The notes beneath the pieces are model-generated. The model worked only from the letters and a program-made list of their open reading frames with translations, made no database searches and had not been told where the DNA came from. Both the position numbers and the translations under genes were made by a program. DNA of 64,000 nt from contig CAJFFY010000002.1 in the NCBI GenBank assembly GCA_904374465.1, positions 55,325-119,324 of the forward strand. The letters run 5' to 3'. The DNA comes from an uncultured Subdoligranulum sp. Its GTDB lineage: Bacteria > Bacillota > Clostridia > Oscillospirales > Ruminococcaceae. This document shows positions 7,816 through 17,085 of this stretch, piece by piece; the stretch's first letter is position 1, and each line of letters begins with the position of its first letter.

Positions 7816-10800
7816 AGATTGCGGGAAGCGTTGACCCGAGCCTTTATAAGAGCATCGGAACGGCGCAATCGCAAGTAAGCTCTATCGCAAAGGGGATGCA
7901 GACTGCGGCAAAGGTTGCTGCGACAGCAACAGTGGCCGCGGTAGGAATTATCGGCGCCGCATTCTGGGACGCAACCCAGGAAGCAATCCAGTTTGAATCC
8001 GACATGGCCGGAGTCGTAAAGGTAACGGAAGGGCTGCGGGACGAAAACGGGCAGCTGACCGATACCTACTACGAAATCTCCGATGCCATACAGGACCTAT
8101 CAACACAGGTGCCGGTATCGACAGAACAGCTCACGTCCATGGCTGCCATAGGAGCGCAGAGCGGCGTGCCGGTAGACGAACTGGTGCAATACTCGGAAGA
8201 TGCTTCCAAGATGGCAATAGCCTTTGAAATTGACCCGACACAAGCCGGGGAAATGATGGCAAAGTGGCGCACCGCATTCCGAATGGACCAGGACGAAGTG
8301 GTCCTGCTGGCCGACGAAATTAACTATTTGGCAAACCGAACATCGTCAAGTGAGGAACAGATAGCCGATGTGGTTACCCGTATCGGAAACCTGGGAGAAA
8401 TTGGCGGTGTAAGCACGGAAACACTCGCAGTCCTGGGGTCTATGCTTACTTCTGTGGGCATGGAAAGCGAAAACGCGGCCACCGCGGTTAAGCGGATGAT
8501 CCTGGAAATGACATCCGGTGAATCCGTGACACAGCGACAGGCAGATGTGCTTGATAAGCTGCACATATCGGCAACCGACCTTGCGCAGGGAATGCAGGAT
8601 GACTCCGTGCAAACAATGCAAAATTTCCTGCAAGCAATTCTTGCCCTGCCGAAGGCAGAACAACTTTCGGCCTTGAACGATTTCTTTGGAAGCTGGGCAG
8701 TACAGGGCGTATCTTCTTTGGCAAATAACCTCCCCGAAATGATGGGGTGGCTTGAAAAAGTCAGCGACATCAATACCTATGCAGGAAGCATGGAACAGGA
8801 GTACGCCGGATTTGCAACCACAACCGAAAGCGCCATGATGATGTTGCAAAACACATGGCAGGTTTTGAAACAAGATGCCGGGGGATATGAGTTAGATAAC
8901 GTGCGACTCATAATCCTGGGAATCCGAGATGCGTTGCTGCAGGTGAGGGATAACCTGCCGACCATCATGGGACGGCTGGATGAAGCCTTTGGGAAGCTGG
9001 CGCAAAACGCCCCGTGGGATGAAATAGTCGAAAAAATTCCGGGGGCCATTGAACAAATTGGCGATGCGATAGACTATCTGCTTGACCATGGAGAAACTGT
9101 CGCTGCCGTGCTGAAAGGGATTGCGGCAGCATGGGCGGGCATGATGTTCGCTCCTCAAATCGAAATGGCGGTGAAGGGGGCAAGCGGTATTGCCACGGGC
9201 GCTGTACGCTTATTGGCGGGAAGCCCGGCCGGAACGACAATACCGGGCACAGCTGCAAAAGCGGCAAGCGCCGCTCCCGGCGGGCTGATCGGCGCTGTTG
9301 CAGACTACGGAGCGGCGAGCATAAAGCGAGCAAACAATATCGGCAGTGCGGCCGGCACAATCCAACAGACCATCCGAGAAAACGGGTTAGGTGCTGGAAT
9401 TTCGGCCATCATGCCGAACCTGGGAGCGCTGCTTGGAGGAAATGACATCGTCGTAAACGATAAAGCAAGGGGCGTTGCCCGGCGGGCCAGCGCTGCAAGC
9501 GTCATCGCCGGAACAGCGCAAAGCCTTAAAGTGGAAAAGGCACTGTCAGGGGCGAGCAGCCTGCAGATGATTCGACAGACGGCGGGAGGAATGCTGTCGC
9601 AAACACCGGCCGGGAAAGCAGCCGGTGCGATTGGCAATTACTTCGGCGGAATCAAGGCTGCCGCGGATAACGTCGCAAGTACAAAAATCGGCGGCGGGAT
9701 TCTGAACGGAGTCAGGGGAACCGGACAGGTCAGCAAGGAAATCTTGCTTGGCATATTGGGGCCGGAAGGAACTAGATTTGGTGATCTTGCAAAAGGAGCC
9801 TTTGGCGCCGTGAAGGGCGGGGCCGGATGGGTTTCCGGAAAAGCCGGATTGGCGGCGTCGAACTTTGCAAACAGCGGAGTAGGACAAGCACTGGGAGGTG
9901 CGGCGACGATTGCAGGAGCCGCAGGAAAGAAAGCCATAGGAATTGGAGGAACGGCCCTTGGTGCTATAACCAGCTTCGGAGGAGCAGGAGCGGGCCTTGT
10001 CGGGTCCGTACTCGGACCGGCCGCCGGAATATTTGGCACGATTGCTACAAGCGCACTCCCGGTCGTGGCAGTGCTTGGCTCTATTGTGGCCGTCGTGTCA
10101 ATACTGGGTGAAAACCTGGACACAATCAGAACAGCAATCGGGAGCATCTTTGGAGATCAGGGAGTCGCGATATTCGACGGATTCCTTGCCACGGTTACAA
10201 ATGTCAAAAACGCGGTAATGCAAGCATTCAGCCCTCAAAACATCGCCGCTGTTCGGCAGAGTATAGTGGGGGTTTTCGGGGAAGGAGCAGGAAGCGCATT
10301 TGACGGGCTGGTTGGAATCGGCGCCAGCATCGCTTCTCTTGGGCAACAGATCGTACAATTTGGCACGGGAACGGTAAGACCAATTTTTGAAAGCGCGTTT
10401 GGCTATATTTCTGGTACGGTTGTGCCGATGGTGATAAACGCATTCTCGACCATAGCGCCCTATATCAGCCAGATCATAAGCACTGTGGGCGGGAGCATAA
10501 TGCAAATCGCAACGGCTATCGGGCAAGGAATTTTGACGATTATGCCCGCCGTACAGCAAATCACAACCATCTTGCTTGCCGTCGGAAGCGTGGTTGGACC
10601 TGCGCTGCTGGGCAGCCTGTCCGCCATGTTCACAACCATAAGCAATGTAGTGAGCAGCTTGATCGGAGTGTTCCAGGGGCTGATTCAGTTTATCAGCGGT
10701 GCATTTACGGGCAACTGGGCGCAGGCGTGGGAAGGTGTAAAGCAGATTTTTGGGAACGCCTTTAACGCACTGGTCGAGCTGTGCAAGGCACCACTGAACG

Positions 10801-11288
10801 CAGTGATCGGGCTCATCAATGGGGCGATTGATGGCATCAACAGCATTTTCGGCGAAGGAATTACCATACCGGAATGGGTACCCATGGTAGGCGGGCAAAG
10901 CTATGCTTTGAATTTGCCTAAAATTCCGATGCTGGCAACGGGCGGATTTACGAACGGAGTGAGCATCGCAGGTGAAGCGGGGACAGAAGCGGTGATCTCT
11001 TTCAACCCTGCATATCGCAGCGCGAATATCGCCACATGGCAGACCGCGGGACGTATGCTGGGCGTGTCTGGACCTGAAGTTGTAGCGAAAGACATATACG
11101 GAGAGGAAGAACCTGCAGGCGGAAATGAATACTGGAATGCGCGAACCTCTTTTACATACGCACCGCAGCTGACAATTCAAGGAAATGCCGACCGCCAGGA
11201 AGTGGAAAGAGCACTCGACGATAGCTACGAGAAATTCAAAGCCAACGCGGAACGGTGGGAACGAGAACGTCGCCGGAGAAGCTATTGA
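7782..11288 (+). CDS. Tail tape measure protein (TP901 core family)
   Basis: A 1168-residue protein that sets tail length and is ejected during DNA delivery. The N-terminal 300 residues carry the TP901-type core (FESDMAGVVKVTEG, QVPVSTEQLTSMAAIGAQSG, MAIAFEIDPTQAGEMMAKWR). The centre is a long Ala/Gly-rich region with several hydrophobic segments (for example near residues 740-790 and 860-960) likely to insert into the host membrane. The C-terminus ends in a charged coiled helix. The start overlaps the frameshifted chaperone by 34 bases. By the usual rule of about 1.5 angstrom per residue, a tail of roughly 170 nm would be expected. Confidence 0.92.
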   Translation: MAKTTELELAIKIAGSVDPSLYKSIGTAQSQVSSIAKGMQTAAKVAATATVAAVGIIGAAFWDATQEAIQFESDMAGVVKVTEGLRDENGQLTDTYYEISDAIQDLSTQVPVSTEQLTSMAAIGAQSGVPVDELVQYSEDASKMAIAFEIDPTQAGEMMAKWRTAFRMDQDEVVLLADEINYLANRTSSSEEQIADVVTRIGNLGEIGGVSTETLAVLGSMLTSVGMESENAATAVKRMILEMTSGESVTQRQADVLDKLHISATDLAQGMQDDSVQTMQNFLQAILALPKAEQLSALNDFFGSWAVQGVSSLANNLPEMMGWLEKVSDINTYAGSMEQEYAGFATTTESAMMMLQNTWQVLKQDAGGYELDNVRLIILGIRDALLQVRDNLPTIMGRLDEAFGKLAQNAPWDEIVEKIPGAIEQIGDAIDYLLDHGETVAAVLKGIAAAWAGMMFAPQIEMAVKGASGIATGAVRLLAGSPAGTTIPGTAAKAASAAPGGLIGAVADYGAASIKRANNIGSAAGTIQQTIRENGLGAGISAIMPNLGALLGGNDIVVNDKARGVARRASAASVIAGTAQSLKVEKALSGASSLQMIRQTAGGMLSQTPAGKAAGAIGNYFGGIKAAADNVASTKIGGGILNGVRGTGQVSKEILLGILGPEGTRFGDLAKGAFGAVKGGAGWVSGKAGLAASNFANSGVGQALGGAATIAGAAGKKAIGIGGTALGAITSFGGAGAGLVGSVLGPAAGIFGTIATSALPVVAVLGSIVAVVSILGENLDTIRTAIGSIFGDQGVAIFDGFLATVTNVKNAVMQAFSPQNIAAVRQSIVGVFGEGAGSAFDGLVGIGASIASLGQQIVQFGTGTVRPIFESAFGYISGTVVPMVINAFSTIAPYISQIISTVGGSIMQIATAIGQGILTIMPAVQQITTILLAVGSVVGPALLGSLSAMFTTISNVVSSLIGVFQGLIQFISGAFTGNWAQAWEGVKQIFGNAFNALVELCKAPLNAVIGLINGAIDGINSIFGEGITIPEWVPMVGGQSYALNLPKIPMLATGGFTNGVSIAGEAGTEAVISFNPAYRSANIATWQTAGRMLGVSGPEVVAKDIYGEEEPAGGNEYWNARTSFTYAPQLTIQGNADRQEVERALDDSYEKFKANAERWERERRRRSY

Positions 11289-11303
11289 GGAGGAAAAAAC
11301 GAA

Positions 11304-11507
11304 GTGGCCTACACAACTATTGCGGGGGACACATGGGATTCGGTATCGCGCACTGTGTACGGGAGCGAACTGCAAGCAGGATTCCTCATGGAAGCAAACC
11401 CCGCGTTTCTGAACGTGTTCCGGTTTGATTCCGGAACGGAGCTTGAAACACCAGAACTGCCGGCCGCAAAAGACGGGCTGGCACCGCCTTGGAAATTCGA
11501 GGGATAG
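11304..11507 (+). CDS. Tail protein X (P2 gpX-like, LysM-type fold)
   Basis: A 67-residue protein starting at GTG 11304 after GAGGAGG (11287-11293). MAYTTIAGDTWDSVSRTVYG followed by MEANPAFLNVFRFDSGTEL is the small LysM-like gpX signature: a peptidoglycan- or hub-binding domain located between tape measure and hub genes in P2-like phages. The C-terminus LPAAKDGLAPPW also matches the family. The next gene begins 4 bases after its stop. Confidence 0.88.
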   Translation: MAYTTIAGDTWDSVSRTVYGSELQAGFLMEANPAFLNVFRFDSGTELETPELPAAKDGLAPPWKFEG

Positions 11508-11511
11508 CGCA

Positions 11512-12867
11512 ATGGGAACGGTAGTAGCAGGGCGATACGCAGAGTTAAAACTGCAGTATAACAACACGGACATCAGCGAAGAAATTCAAGGGGACGTGGA
11601 GAGCTTCACTTTTACCGATACCGCCGGAGATATGTGCGACAGCATCGACATCGTCATCAACGCGAGAGAAGAAAAGTGGTTGACAAGCTGGTGGCCGAAA
11701 ACGGGAACGACCCTCCATCCAAAAATCATAGGGCATAACTGGAATGTAGAGGGAGATCGGTTTGAAATGGACTGTGGAACCTTCATCATGGACAGCATGA
11801 CCTATGGAGATGCCCCTGGTCAGTTGACACTGAGCGGGGTTTCAAAACCGGCGGATACGGATTTTAGCGACAGAGATCGGGGGGACGTGTGGCAAAACAC
11901 CACGATTAAAAACATCGCCCAGACCATCGCCGGACGATACGGTCTGGGGCTGGGGTACGATGGCGACGATTACGACATTGCGAAGCGAGAGCAGAACGGA
12001 CCGGACGGGAGTTTTCTTCAAGAGCTGTGCAGCGACTACGGAATGGTTCTTAAAGCATACTCGAATAAACTGTGGATATTCGATAGGGAGCGGTATAAAG
12101 GCAAACGCGCAGTACAAGATGTCCCGAGAAAAAGCATGATTCCTGGGTCGTACAGCTGGACACAAGACATGGCAGGGACTTATACAGGAGGGCAATTCTC
12201 GTATACGGACCCTGACAAAGATGCCGACATTACGGCCAGCGTCGGAGGCGGAAAGCGGGTACTGAGTCTTAACCAGTATGCCAGCAGCGTTGCCGACGCT
12301 GCCGTACAGCTGGCATCCGCCTTGAATAATCAAAATCACAAAATGGTGAAAATGAACTTCAAGGTGGGAGGAAATTTCCATCTTGTCGCCGGAGGAAATG
12401 TTCGCATAGAGGACTTCGGAGAGAAGATGGACGGGAAGTACTACTGCGAAACTGTTACGCACACCATGACACGAAGCGGGGGATTTGAAACCAGCGTTGA
12501 ATCGGTCGGAATACGGGACCCCTTCTATTCTTGGCAAGTCGGCGGGAGCATTGTGTATAACCAAAAAACCGCATCCGAAACGCCGGAATATGAGAGCACC
12601 TATGAAACCACCAGCCCGGCAGCCGGGTCTGCAAGTGCGGCGGCGGGCGGAGAGGGAGGACAGGCAATACAGCTGAACAACTGCCCTCTGTATTACACAA
12701 GCATCGCGAAAACCAAAAGCAACACGGTGTCTGGGACTTACTACCTATACGACGGAATCCTTGTTGCCGGCCGGTACAGAATTACCAATACGCCGAGCAG
12801 GTGCGGAAAACTACCGGTCGGAAAGAATGTGACAGGATGGGTTGACGCAAGCCAGATCGGAGGGTAA
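11512..12867 (+). CDS. Baseplate hub / late control protein D (gpD-like) with C-terminal SH3-like domain
   Basis: A 451-residue baseplate hub that closes the tail tube below the tape measure. The gpD/gp27-like core occupies residues 1 to about 340 (EEIQGDVESFTFTDTAGD, then LQELCSDYGMVLKAYSNKLWIFDRE, then VRIEDFGEKMDGKYYCETVTHT). After a Ser/Ala/Gly linker (about 360-385), the last 65 residues form a small beta domain, ITNTPSRCGKLPVGKNVTGW. It closely resembles a segment of the phage endolysin at 21734-22744, suggesting a shared wall-binding SH3-like module. ATG 11512 is used because the longer upstream frame lies within gpX. Confidence 0.88.
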   Translation: MGTVVAGRYAELKLQYNNTDISEEIQGDVESFTFTDTAGDMCDSIDIVINAREEKWLTSWWPKTGTTLHPKIIGHNWNVEGDRFEMDCGTFIMDSMTYGDAPGQLTLSGVSKPADTDFSDRDRGDVWQNTTIKNIAQTIAGRYGLGLGYDGDDYDIAKREQNGPDGSFLQELCSDYGMVLKAYSNKLWIFDRERYKGKRAVQDVPRKSMIPGSYSWTQDMAGTYTGGQFSYTDPDKDADITASVGGGKRVLSLNQYASSVADAAVQLASALNNQNHKMVKMNFKVGGNFHLVAGGNVRIEDFGEKMDGKYYCETVTHTMTRSGGFETSVESVGIRDPFYSWQVGGSIVYNQKTASETPEYESTYETTSPAAGSASAAAGGEGGQAIQLNNCPLYYTSIAKTKSNTVSGTYYLYDGILVAGRYRITNTPSRCGKLPVGKNVTGWVDASQIGG

Positions 12868-12880
12868 AGGAGGACACGCT

Positions 12881-13867
12881 ATGGCCAATTCGGGACCGCA
12901 AGTGAGAACCGGCCGGGTGAGCAAAATCAACTATGCCGCAGGAACCTTCGAGGTTACATACCAGGACCGTGGCGGCGCAGTAACGTGCCAAATGAATGCG
13001 GTGTCAAATGGACGGTACAAAATGCCGGAGATCGGGGACATCGTGAATGTGGAGCACAACGGAAACGGAACGGTAGCCGGAACCGCGATGGGCACGATTT
13101 GGAATAAATCCAATTTGCCTGTGAACGGACGGCAGGGACTGTTTCGGCAGGATTGGGGGAGAAGCAAGGGGCGGGCGTATGAAGAATACGACGACACCAC
13201 AGGAACGTACATCGCTTATGCCCCCAGCCGACTGGGGAGGAACAGCGCCGGAGAAATATTCGATGAATGCGCAGGACCGGCAACCATAACAGCAGGCGGA
13301 CAGGTGATGGTGCGAAGCAGCAAAAGCAGCGCATCAATATCCGCAGCCGGAGGCGTGGGAATCGCGGCTGGGAAAGCCGTGACGGTAGATGCGGGAACAT
13401 ACCTTGCGGTGAGCTCAACGGGCGACTCTACATTCGAGTGCGGCGGAGATGCCAACGTGAATGTAACGGGAGATACAACCGAGGAGTTTGACGGAAAGGT
13501 TGAAAGGACCCACAACGATGATGTCACCGATGAAATAACCGGAAATGTCAAAAAAACCGTAGAAGGAGATGTAGAGGAGAAAACCACGGGTGACATAACC
13601 AGGAGCGTGGAAGGTAACACGGAAGAATCCCTCAACGGAGATCTGACAATGACGGTTACAGGAAATGTCGAAATCACCGTAGGCGGTACAGTAATCAGCA
13701 TTGACAGTGGTGGAAACGTCACGATCAGCGGCGCAGCCAACGTGGACGTTGAGGCGGCCGCAAATTTGAACATAACGGGCGCGACAGGAGATATAACCGT
13801 AGACGGAATAAGCCTGGTTCACCACAAGCACAAAGATGGAGGAACAGGGGAACCTGAAAAGGGGTGA
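12881..13867 (+). CDS. Baseplate assembly/spike protein (gpV / gp45-like)
   Basis: A 328-residue central spike. It starts at ATG 12881 after AAAGGAGG at 12866-12873. Residues 1 to about 95 form the OB-fold domain (RVSKINYAAGTFEVTYQDRGG). Residues about 150-310 are a repetitive beta-helix with short periodic units such as VTGDTTEEFDG, ITGNVKKTVEG, TTGDITRSVEG and VTGNVEITVGG. The C-terminus ends with HHKH, a His-x-His apex motif that in P2 gpV-type spikes binds an iron ion at the needle tip. It pierces the outer layers on sheath contraction. Neighbours gpD and gp25/gpJ complete the baseplate. Confidence 0.9.
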   Translation: MANSGPQVRTGRVSKINYAAGTFEVTYQDRGGAVTCQMNAVSNGRYKMPEIGDIVNVEHNGNGTVAGTAMGTIWNKSNLPVNGRQGLFRQDWGRSKGRAYEEYDDTTGTYIAYAPSRLGRNSAGEIFDECAGPATITAGGQVMVRSSKSSASISAAGGVGIAAGKAVTVDAGTYLAVSSTGDSTFECGGDANVNVTGDTTEEFDGKVERTHNDDVTDEITGNVKKTVEGDVEEKTTGDITRSVEGNTEESLNGDLTMTVTGNVEITVGGTVISIDSGGNVTISGAANVDVEAAANLNITGATGDITVDGISLVHHKHKDGGTGEPEKG

Positions 13868-13873
13868 TCTTTT

Positions 13874-14266
13874 TTGACGGTAGCAACACTGGGGAATATC
13901 GCATTTCGTGTGGACTCCGCGCGCATCTTCACCCCGAATAACATCAGCGGCTCCACGGGGAGCGATTGGGCCACACATGACGTTGTGCACGGGAAAACGA
14001 CAAGGGAATGGATTGGACCAAAGGCAAAAAAATATACGTTTGAGGTGCTGCTGCGCGCACAGGACGGGGTACCGCCCAGAAGGATGCTGCAGGAACTGCA
14101 AAACATGGCGGAAAGCAACGGTGCATACTGGTTTGTTGTAGGCGGGGAAACCGTGGGGAATCTGCCTTTTGTGCTGTCGGAGATAAGTGACACATGGGGA
14201 GCGACAATCCGAAACGGAAAGCTCATTGAGTGCAAAGTGGAACTGACTTTGGAGGAATACCGATGA
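13874..14266 (+). CDS. Tail protein U-like (P2 gpU) baseplate/tail-tip protein
   Basis: A 130-residue protein starting at TTG 13874 behind AAAAGGGGTG (13857-13866). The core motif WATHDVVHGKTTREWIGPKAKKY, then LRAQDGVPPRRMLQEL and GNLPFVLSEISDTW, matches P2 gpU-like proteins, which in the gpU-gpX-gpD block help form the baseplate hub. The unusual TTG start is the only one compatible with the ribosome binding site. Confidence 0.75.
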   Translation: MTVATLGNIAFRVDSARIFTPNNISGSTGSDWATHDVVHGKTTREWIGPKAKKYTFEVLLRAQDGVPPRRMLQELQNMAESNGAYWFVVGGETVGNLPFVLSEISDTWGATIRNGKLIECKVELTLEEYR

Positions 14267-14580
14267 ACATGGAAGCTCCGTACATAGAAATCGAGCCGGG
14301 GCGCGCTGACGCAGAACTAAAAGCAGATGTCCTCCGCTGCTTGACGATGCTGTATAGCGCCCATCCGGGAGAGCAAGCCCTGGACCGAGATTTTGGGATT
14401 GACGCAAGCGCGCTGAGCAAACCGATTACCACAGCGCAGGCTTTGATGGCGGCCGAGTTTGTGGCGAAAACGGCCAGATACGAGCCCCGCGTGAGGGTGA
14501 AAAGAGTGGAGTGGCGGGAAGGGGACGCAGAAGAAGGCTTGGTAAAACCGAAGGTGGTGGTGGAAATTGTCAATGATTGA
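14263..14580 (+). CDS. Baseplate wedge protein (gpW / T4 gp25-like)
   Basis: A 105-residue protein of the gp25-like lysozyme-fold wedge family, which nucleates sheath assembly. The start ATG 14263 overlaps the preceding stop (ATGA) and follows GGAGG at 14251-14255. Features: IEIEPGRADAELKADVLRCL, HPGEQALDRDFGIDASALSK (the family core, compare LDPEFGL) and a C-terminal strand VVVEIVND. It is followed directly by gpJ, the usual partner. Confidence 0.85.
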   Translation: MNMEAPYIEIEPGRADAELKADVLRCLTMLYSAHPGEQALDRDFGIDASALSKPITTAQALMAAEFVAKTARYEPRVRVKRVEWREGDAEEGLVKPKVVVEIVND

Positions 14581-15721
14581 AGCCTTGAAGTCGGTACCAG
14601 AAGTGAACCATATCGGGAACTTGGAACTGCAAGAGGTTGTAGAGCAGGTGTCGGCTTGGTATGAACAGAAATACCAAGCGCTGACGGGAAAAACGCCAGC
14701 GCTGAGCGACGCATCGCCGGAGCGACTGCTGCAATACAGTATCGCAATGCTGGGATACCAAGCGCTGCAGTACATCAACGACAAGGGAAAAGGAGAACTT
14801 CTGCCGACCAGCTATGGAGAATACTTAGATGGATTGGCCGCAAACGTAGGGGTCATTCGCAGACAGGCAGAGAGAGCCACGACATTGATGCGCTTTACAC
14901 TGGCGGCGAAAAGGCCTCAAGCCACAGGCGTGCCGGCCGGGACCAGAATCCGCACAGAAAACGGGCTGTATTTTAACACGGTCGATTATGCAGAAATCCC
15001 CGCAGGGAAAACGACAGTGGATGTTGTGGCGCAGGCGGAAGAAACCGGGGCCGCAAGCAACGCCTTGGCTGCCGGGGAGATCAATGTCCTTGTGGACCCC
15101 ATCCCTTACATGGGGAGCGTGGAAAATGTAACGGAGAGCAGCGGCGGAACCGATGTGGAGGACGACGACAGCTTGACGGAAAGGACGTTTCTTGCCCCCA
15201 GCGTGTTTAGCTGCGCTGGTCCGGCGGACGCCTACGAATACTATGCGAGAGCATGGAGGAATGACGTGGACGATGTCCGAGTGAGCAGCCCGTCCGCAAG
15301 CAGAGTGGATGTGTATTTTGTGCTCGACGGAGGAAAACTTCCGACAGAGCTGGAATGCCAGGAAATGGAAACCTACTTCATGGACGAAGCAAGGGTGAAA
15401 CGCCCGCTTACCGACCTTGTGGAGTGTAAAGCACCGGAAGAAGTTGAGTACACCGTTGAGGGAGTATATTACATCGGCGGCGGTGATCGAAACAACGTGG
15501 CCGCGATTCAAGCGGCTGTGCAAAATGCGGTTACGGCATACCAAGAATGGCAACGAAAGCTGGGACGTGACATCAATCCTACGGAACTGATTGCAAGAAT
15601 CAGAGAGGCCGGAGCCAAACGGGTGCGCTTGTCGGCCCCGGCGGATGCCGTGGTTACTGAAACCCAGATCGGGAAATGCACATCGGTGAATATGGAATAC
15701 GGAGGGCTTGAAGATGATTGA
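14573..15721 (+). CDS. Baseplate protein J (gpJ, T4 gp6-like)
   Basis: A 382-residue wedge protein of the baseplate J family that encircles the hub and links to the fibers. Features: N-terminal VEQVSAWYEQKYQALTGKTP, YLDGLAANVGVIRRQAERA (family hallmark, compare LD.LGALFGVKR), then RFTLAAKRPQATGVPAGTRI and a C-terminal IREAGAKRVRLSAPAD. ATG 14573 lies inside the end of the gp25-like gene, with GGTGGTGG at 14554-14562; a TTG at 14567 is an alternative start. It overlaps the next gene by 8 bases. Confidence 0.9.
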   Translation: MIEALKSVPEVNHIGNLELQEVVEQVSAWYEQKYQALTGKTPALSDASPERLLQYSIAMLGYQALQYINDKGKGELLPTSYGEYLDGLAANVGVIRRQAERATTLMRFTLAAKRPQATGVPAGTRIRTENGLYFNTVDYAEIPAGKTTVDVVAQAEETGAASNALAAGEINVLVDPIPYMGSVENVTESSGGTDVEDDDSLTERTFLAPSVFSCAGPADAYEYYARAWRNDVDDVRVSSPSASRVDVYFVLDGGKLPTELECQEMETYFMDEARVKRPLTDLVECKAPEEVEYTVEGVYYIGGGDRNNVAAIQAAVQNAVTAYQEWQRKLGRDINPTELIARIREAGAKRVRLSAPADAVVTETQIGKCTSVNMEYGGLEDD

Positions 15722-16754
15722 GTTCCGGGATGCGCGGCTTACGGACGCAGTACCCGCATCCCTGGCGGCACAACCGTGGGCGCAGGCTCTTGCCTACGCA
15801 GAAGGAAAGCTGCGGGAACAGATACTCTACTTTGCAGAGCAAAGTCAAATATACACATCGCTGGACACCTGCCCGGAAGAAATTCTGGATGCCTTGGCCG
15901 TATGCTGGAAGGTTGACTGGTACAGCGCGAGCTACCCGTTGCAGACAAAGAGAAATGTGATCAAAAGCAGCGTTATGGTGCGTCGATACCTTGGAACAAA
16001 GTGGGCGACCCAAGAAGCGCTGCGGAGCATTTGGCCGGATAGCGACATTGAGGAATGGTTTGACTATGACGGAAAGCCCGGGTGCTTCCGGGTCGTATGT
16101 AATATTACAGACCCCAGCGTGACAGCGGATGTTGAAACGGTGCGCAATAACGTCATGCTCTACAAACGTGAAAGCGCTCACCTTGACGACATCAGCTTCA
16201 TGTTGCGGCGCGGAATCAAAATCGGGCACAGCGTAGATGCGTGGCGTGCCAAGCTGCCGGAATGCGGGACGCTCCGGTGCGGAACATGGTGGATGACAAG
16301 CACACGGGGATACAGTGCCGGAACAGGACTCTCTTTGAGAGGGCACACTGGCGCCTATACTGCAGAACAGCCGGAATGCGGAACAATCCCCGAAACGGCC
16401 ACCAAAGGTTGGAGTACCCTGGCCGAGATTGTGGCTGAACCCGCAACGGAAGCCTGGTCTGCAACACCGGAGGAAACAGGAATTGAGCGGGCTGGACGGA
16501 TACCGGAGCAAGCAACATTGGGCCAGACCGTAAAAGCAGAAATTGCAGCACGGCCTACGGCGGATGCTTGGATACCGGAGCCGTTTGAAGCCGGAAAAGC
16601 CGACAGCGGGACATTGCCAGGACCTGCGCAAAAGGGCCTTTCGCTCAAACTGCAGGAAACGGCAGCGGCTGCAGCCAAGGCATACAGGACCAAACCGGTG
16701 TCGTGCGGAATGATTCGATGCGGCACCGTTTCGGAAATCAAAGACGGGAGGTGA
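15714..16754 (+). CDS. Tail protein I (P2 gpI-like) with C-terminal 38-residue repeats
   Basis: A 346-residue wedge protein. Residues 1 to about 175 are the gpI-family core (AYAEGKLREQILYFAEQSQI, DTCPEEILDALAVCWKVDWY, VRRYLGTKWATQEAL). The remainder is unusual: after a 33-residue partial unit beginning GTWWM there are three successive units of exactly 38 residues, starting GTIPETATKG, GRIPEQATLG and GTLPGPAQKG, then a truncated GTVSEI. Conserved positions include the Gly at unit positions 1 and 10, and several start with a Cys-Gly pair. The repeats probably form the attachment shaft for the tail fiber proteins that follow. ATG 15714 follows GGAGGG at 15701-15706. Confidence 0.85.
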   Translation: MIEFRDARLTDAVPASLAAQPWAQALAYAEGKLREQILYFAEQSQIYTSLDTCPEEILDALAVCWKVDWYSASYPLQTKRNVIKSSVMVRRYLGTKWATQEALRSIWPDSDIEEWFDYDGKPGCFRVVCNITDPSVTADVETVRNNVMLYKRESAHLDDISFMLRRGIKIGHSVDAWRAKLPECGTLRCGTWWMTSTRGYSAGTGLSLRGHTGAYTAEQPECGTIPETATKGWSTLAEIVAEPATEAWSATPEETGIERAGRIPEQATLGQTVKAEIAARPTADAWIPEPFEAGKADSGTLPGPAQKGLSLKLQETAAAAAKAYRTKPVSCGMIRCGTVSEIKDGR

Positions 16755-16760
16755 TAAAGG

Positions 16761-17075
16761 GTGGCTTTTTTCACAGAGAATTTTCTGAACGCACGCCGTA
16801 ATGAATTGCTCCGCAGCGTCTGCAGGTTCCAGTATCAGATCAACAACGGTAGCTGGTTTGATGGGGAAATCAACAGCAAAGAAGTGGTCGGAACTGCCGT
16901 GGTAGTTTTCGTTTCGGCGCCCAGTTCGGGGAAGGACGATACGATCACGGCCGTTCGCATTTTCGACCAGAACGATGCGCTGGCCGGAAGCCAAAAAGTA
17001 AGTCTGACGCGCAGCAGCCTGAACTCCGCGCTTCTGCGTTTCACGCTGCCGCTCACCGAAGCACAGGCGGAGTAA
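16761..17075 (+). CDS. Hypothetical tail-associated protein
   Basis: A 104-residue protein with GTG start 16761 behind GGGAGGTGAT (16747-16756). I do not recognise a family with confidence. It begins with a helix (FFTENFLNARRNELLRSV) and continues with alternating beta strands (CRFQYQINNG, VVGTAVVVFVSAPSSG, ITAVRIFDQND, LLRFTLPL). Its position between tail protein I and the DGR target suggests a baseplate-to-fiber adaptor or a fiber component. Confidence 0.6.
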   Translation: MAFFTENFLNARRNELLRSVCRFQYQINNGSWFDGEINSKEVVGTAVVVFVSAPSSGKDDTITAVRIFDQNDALAGSQKVSLTRSSLNSALLRFTLPLTEAQAE

Positions 17076-17085
17076 AGGAGGAACA

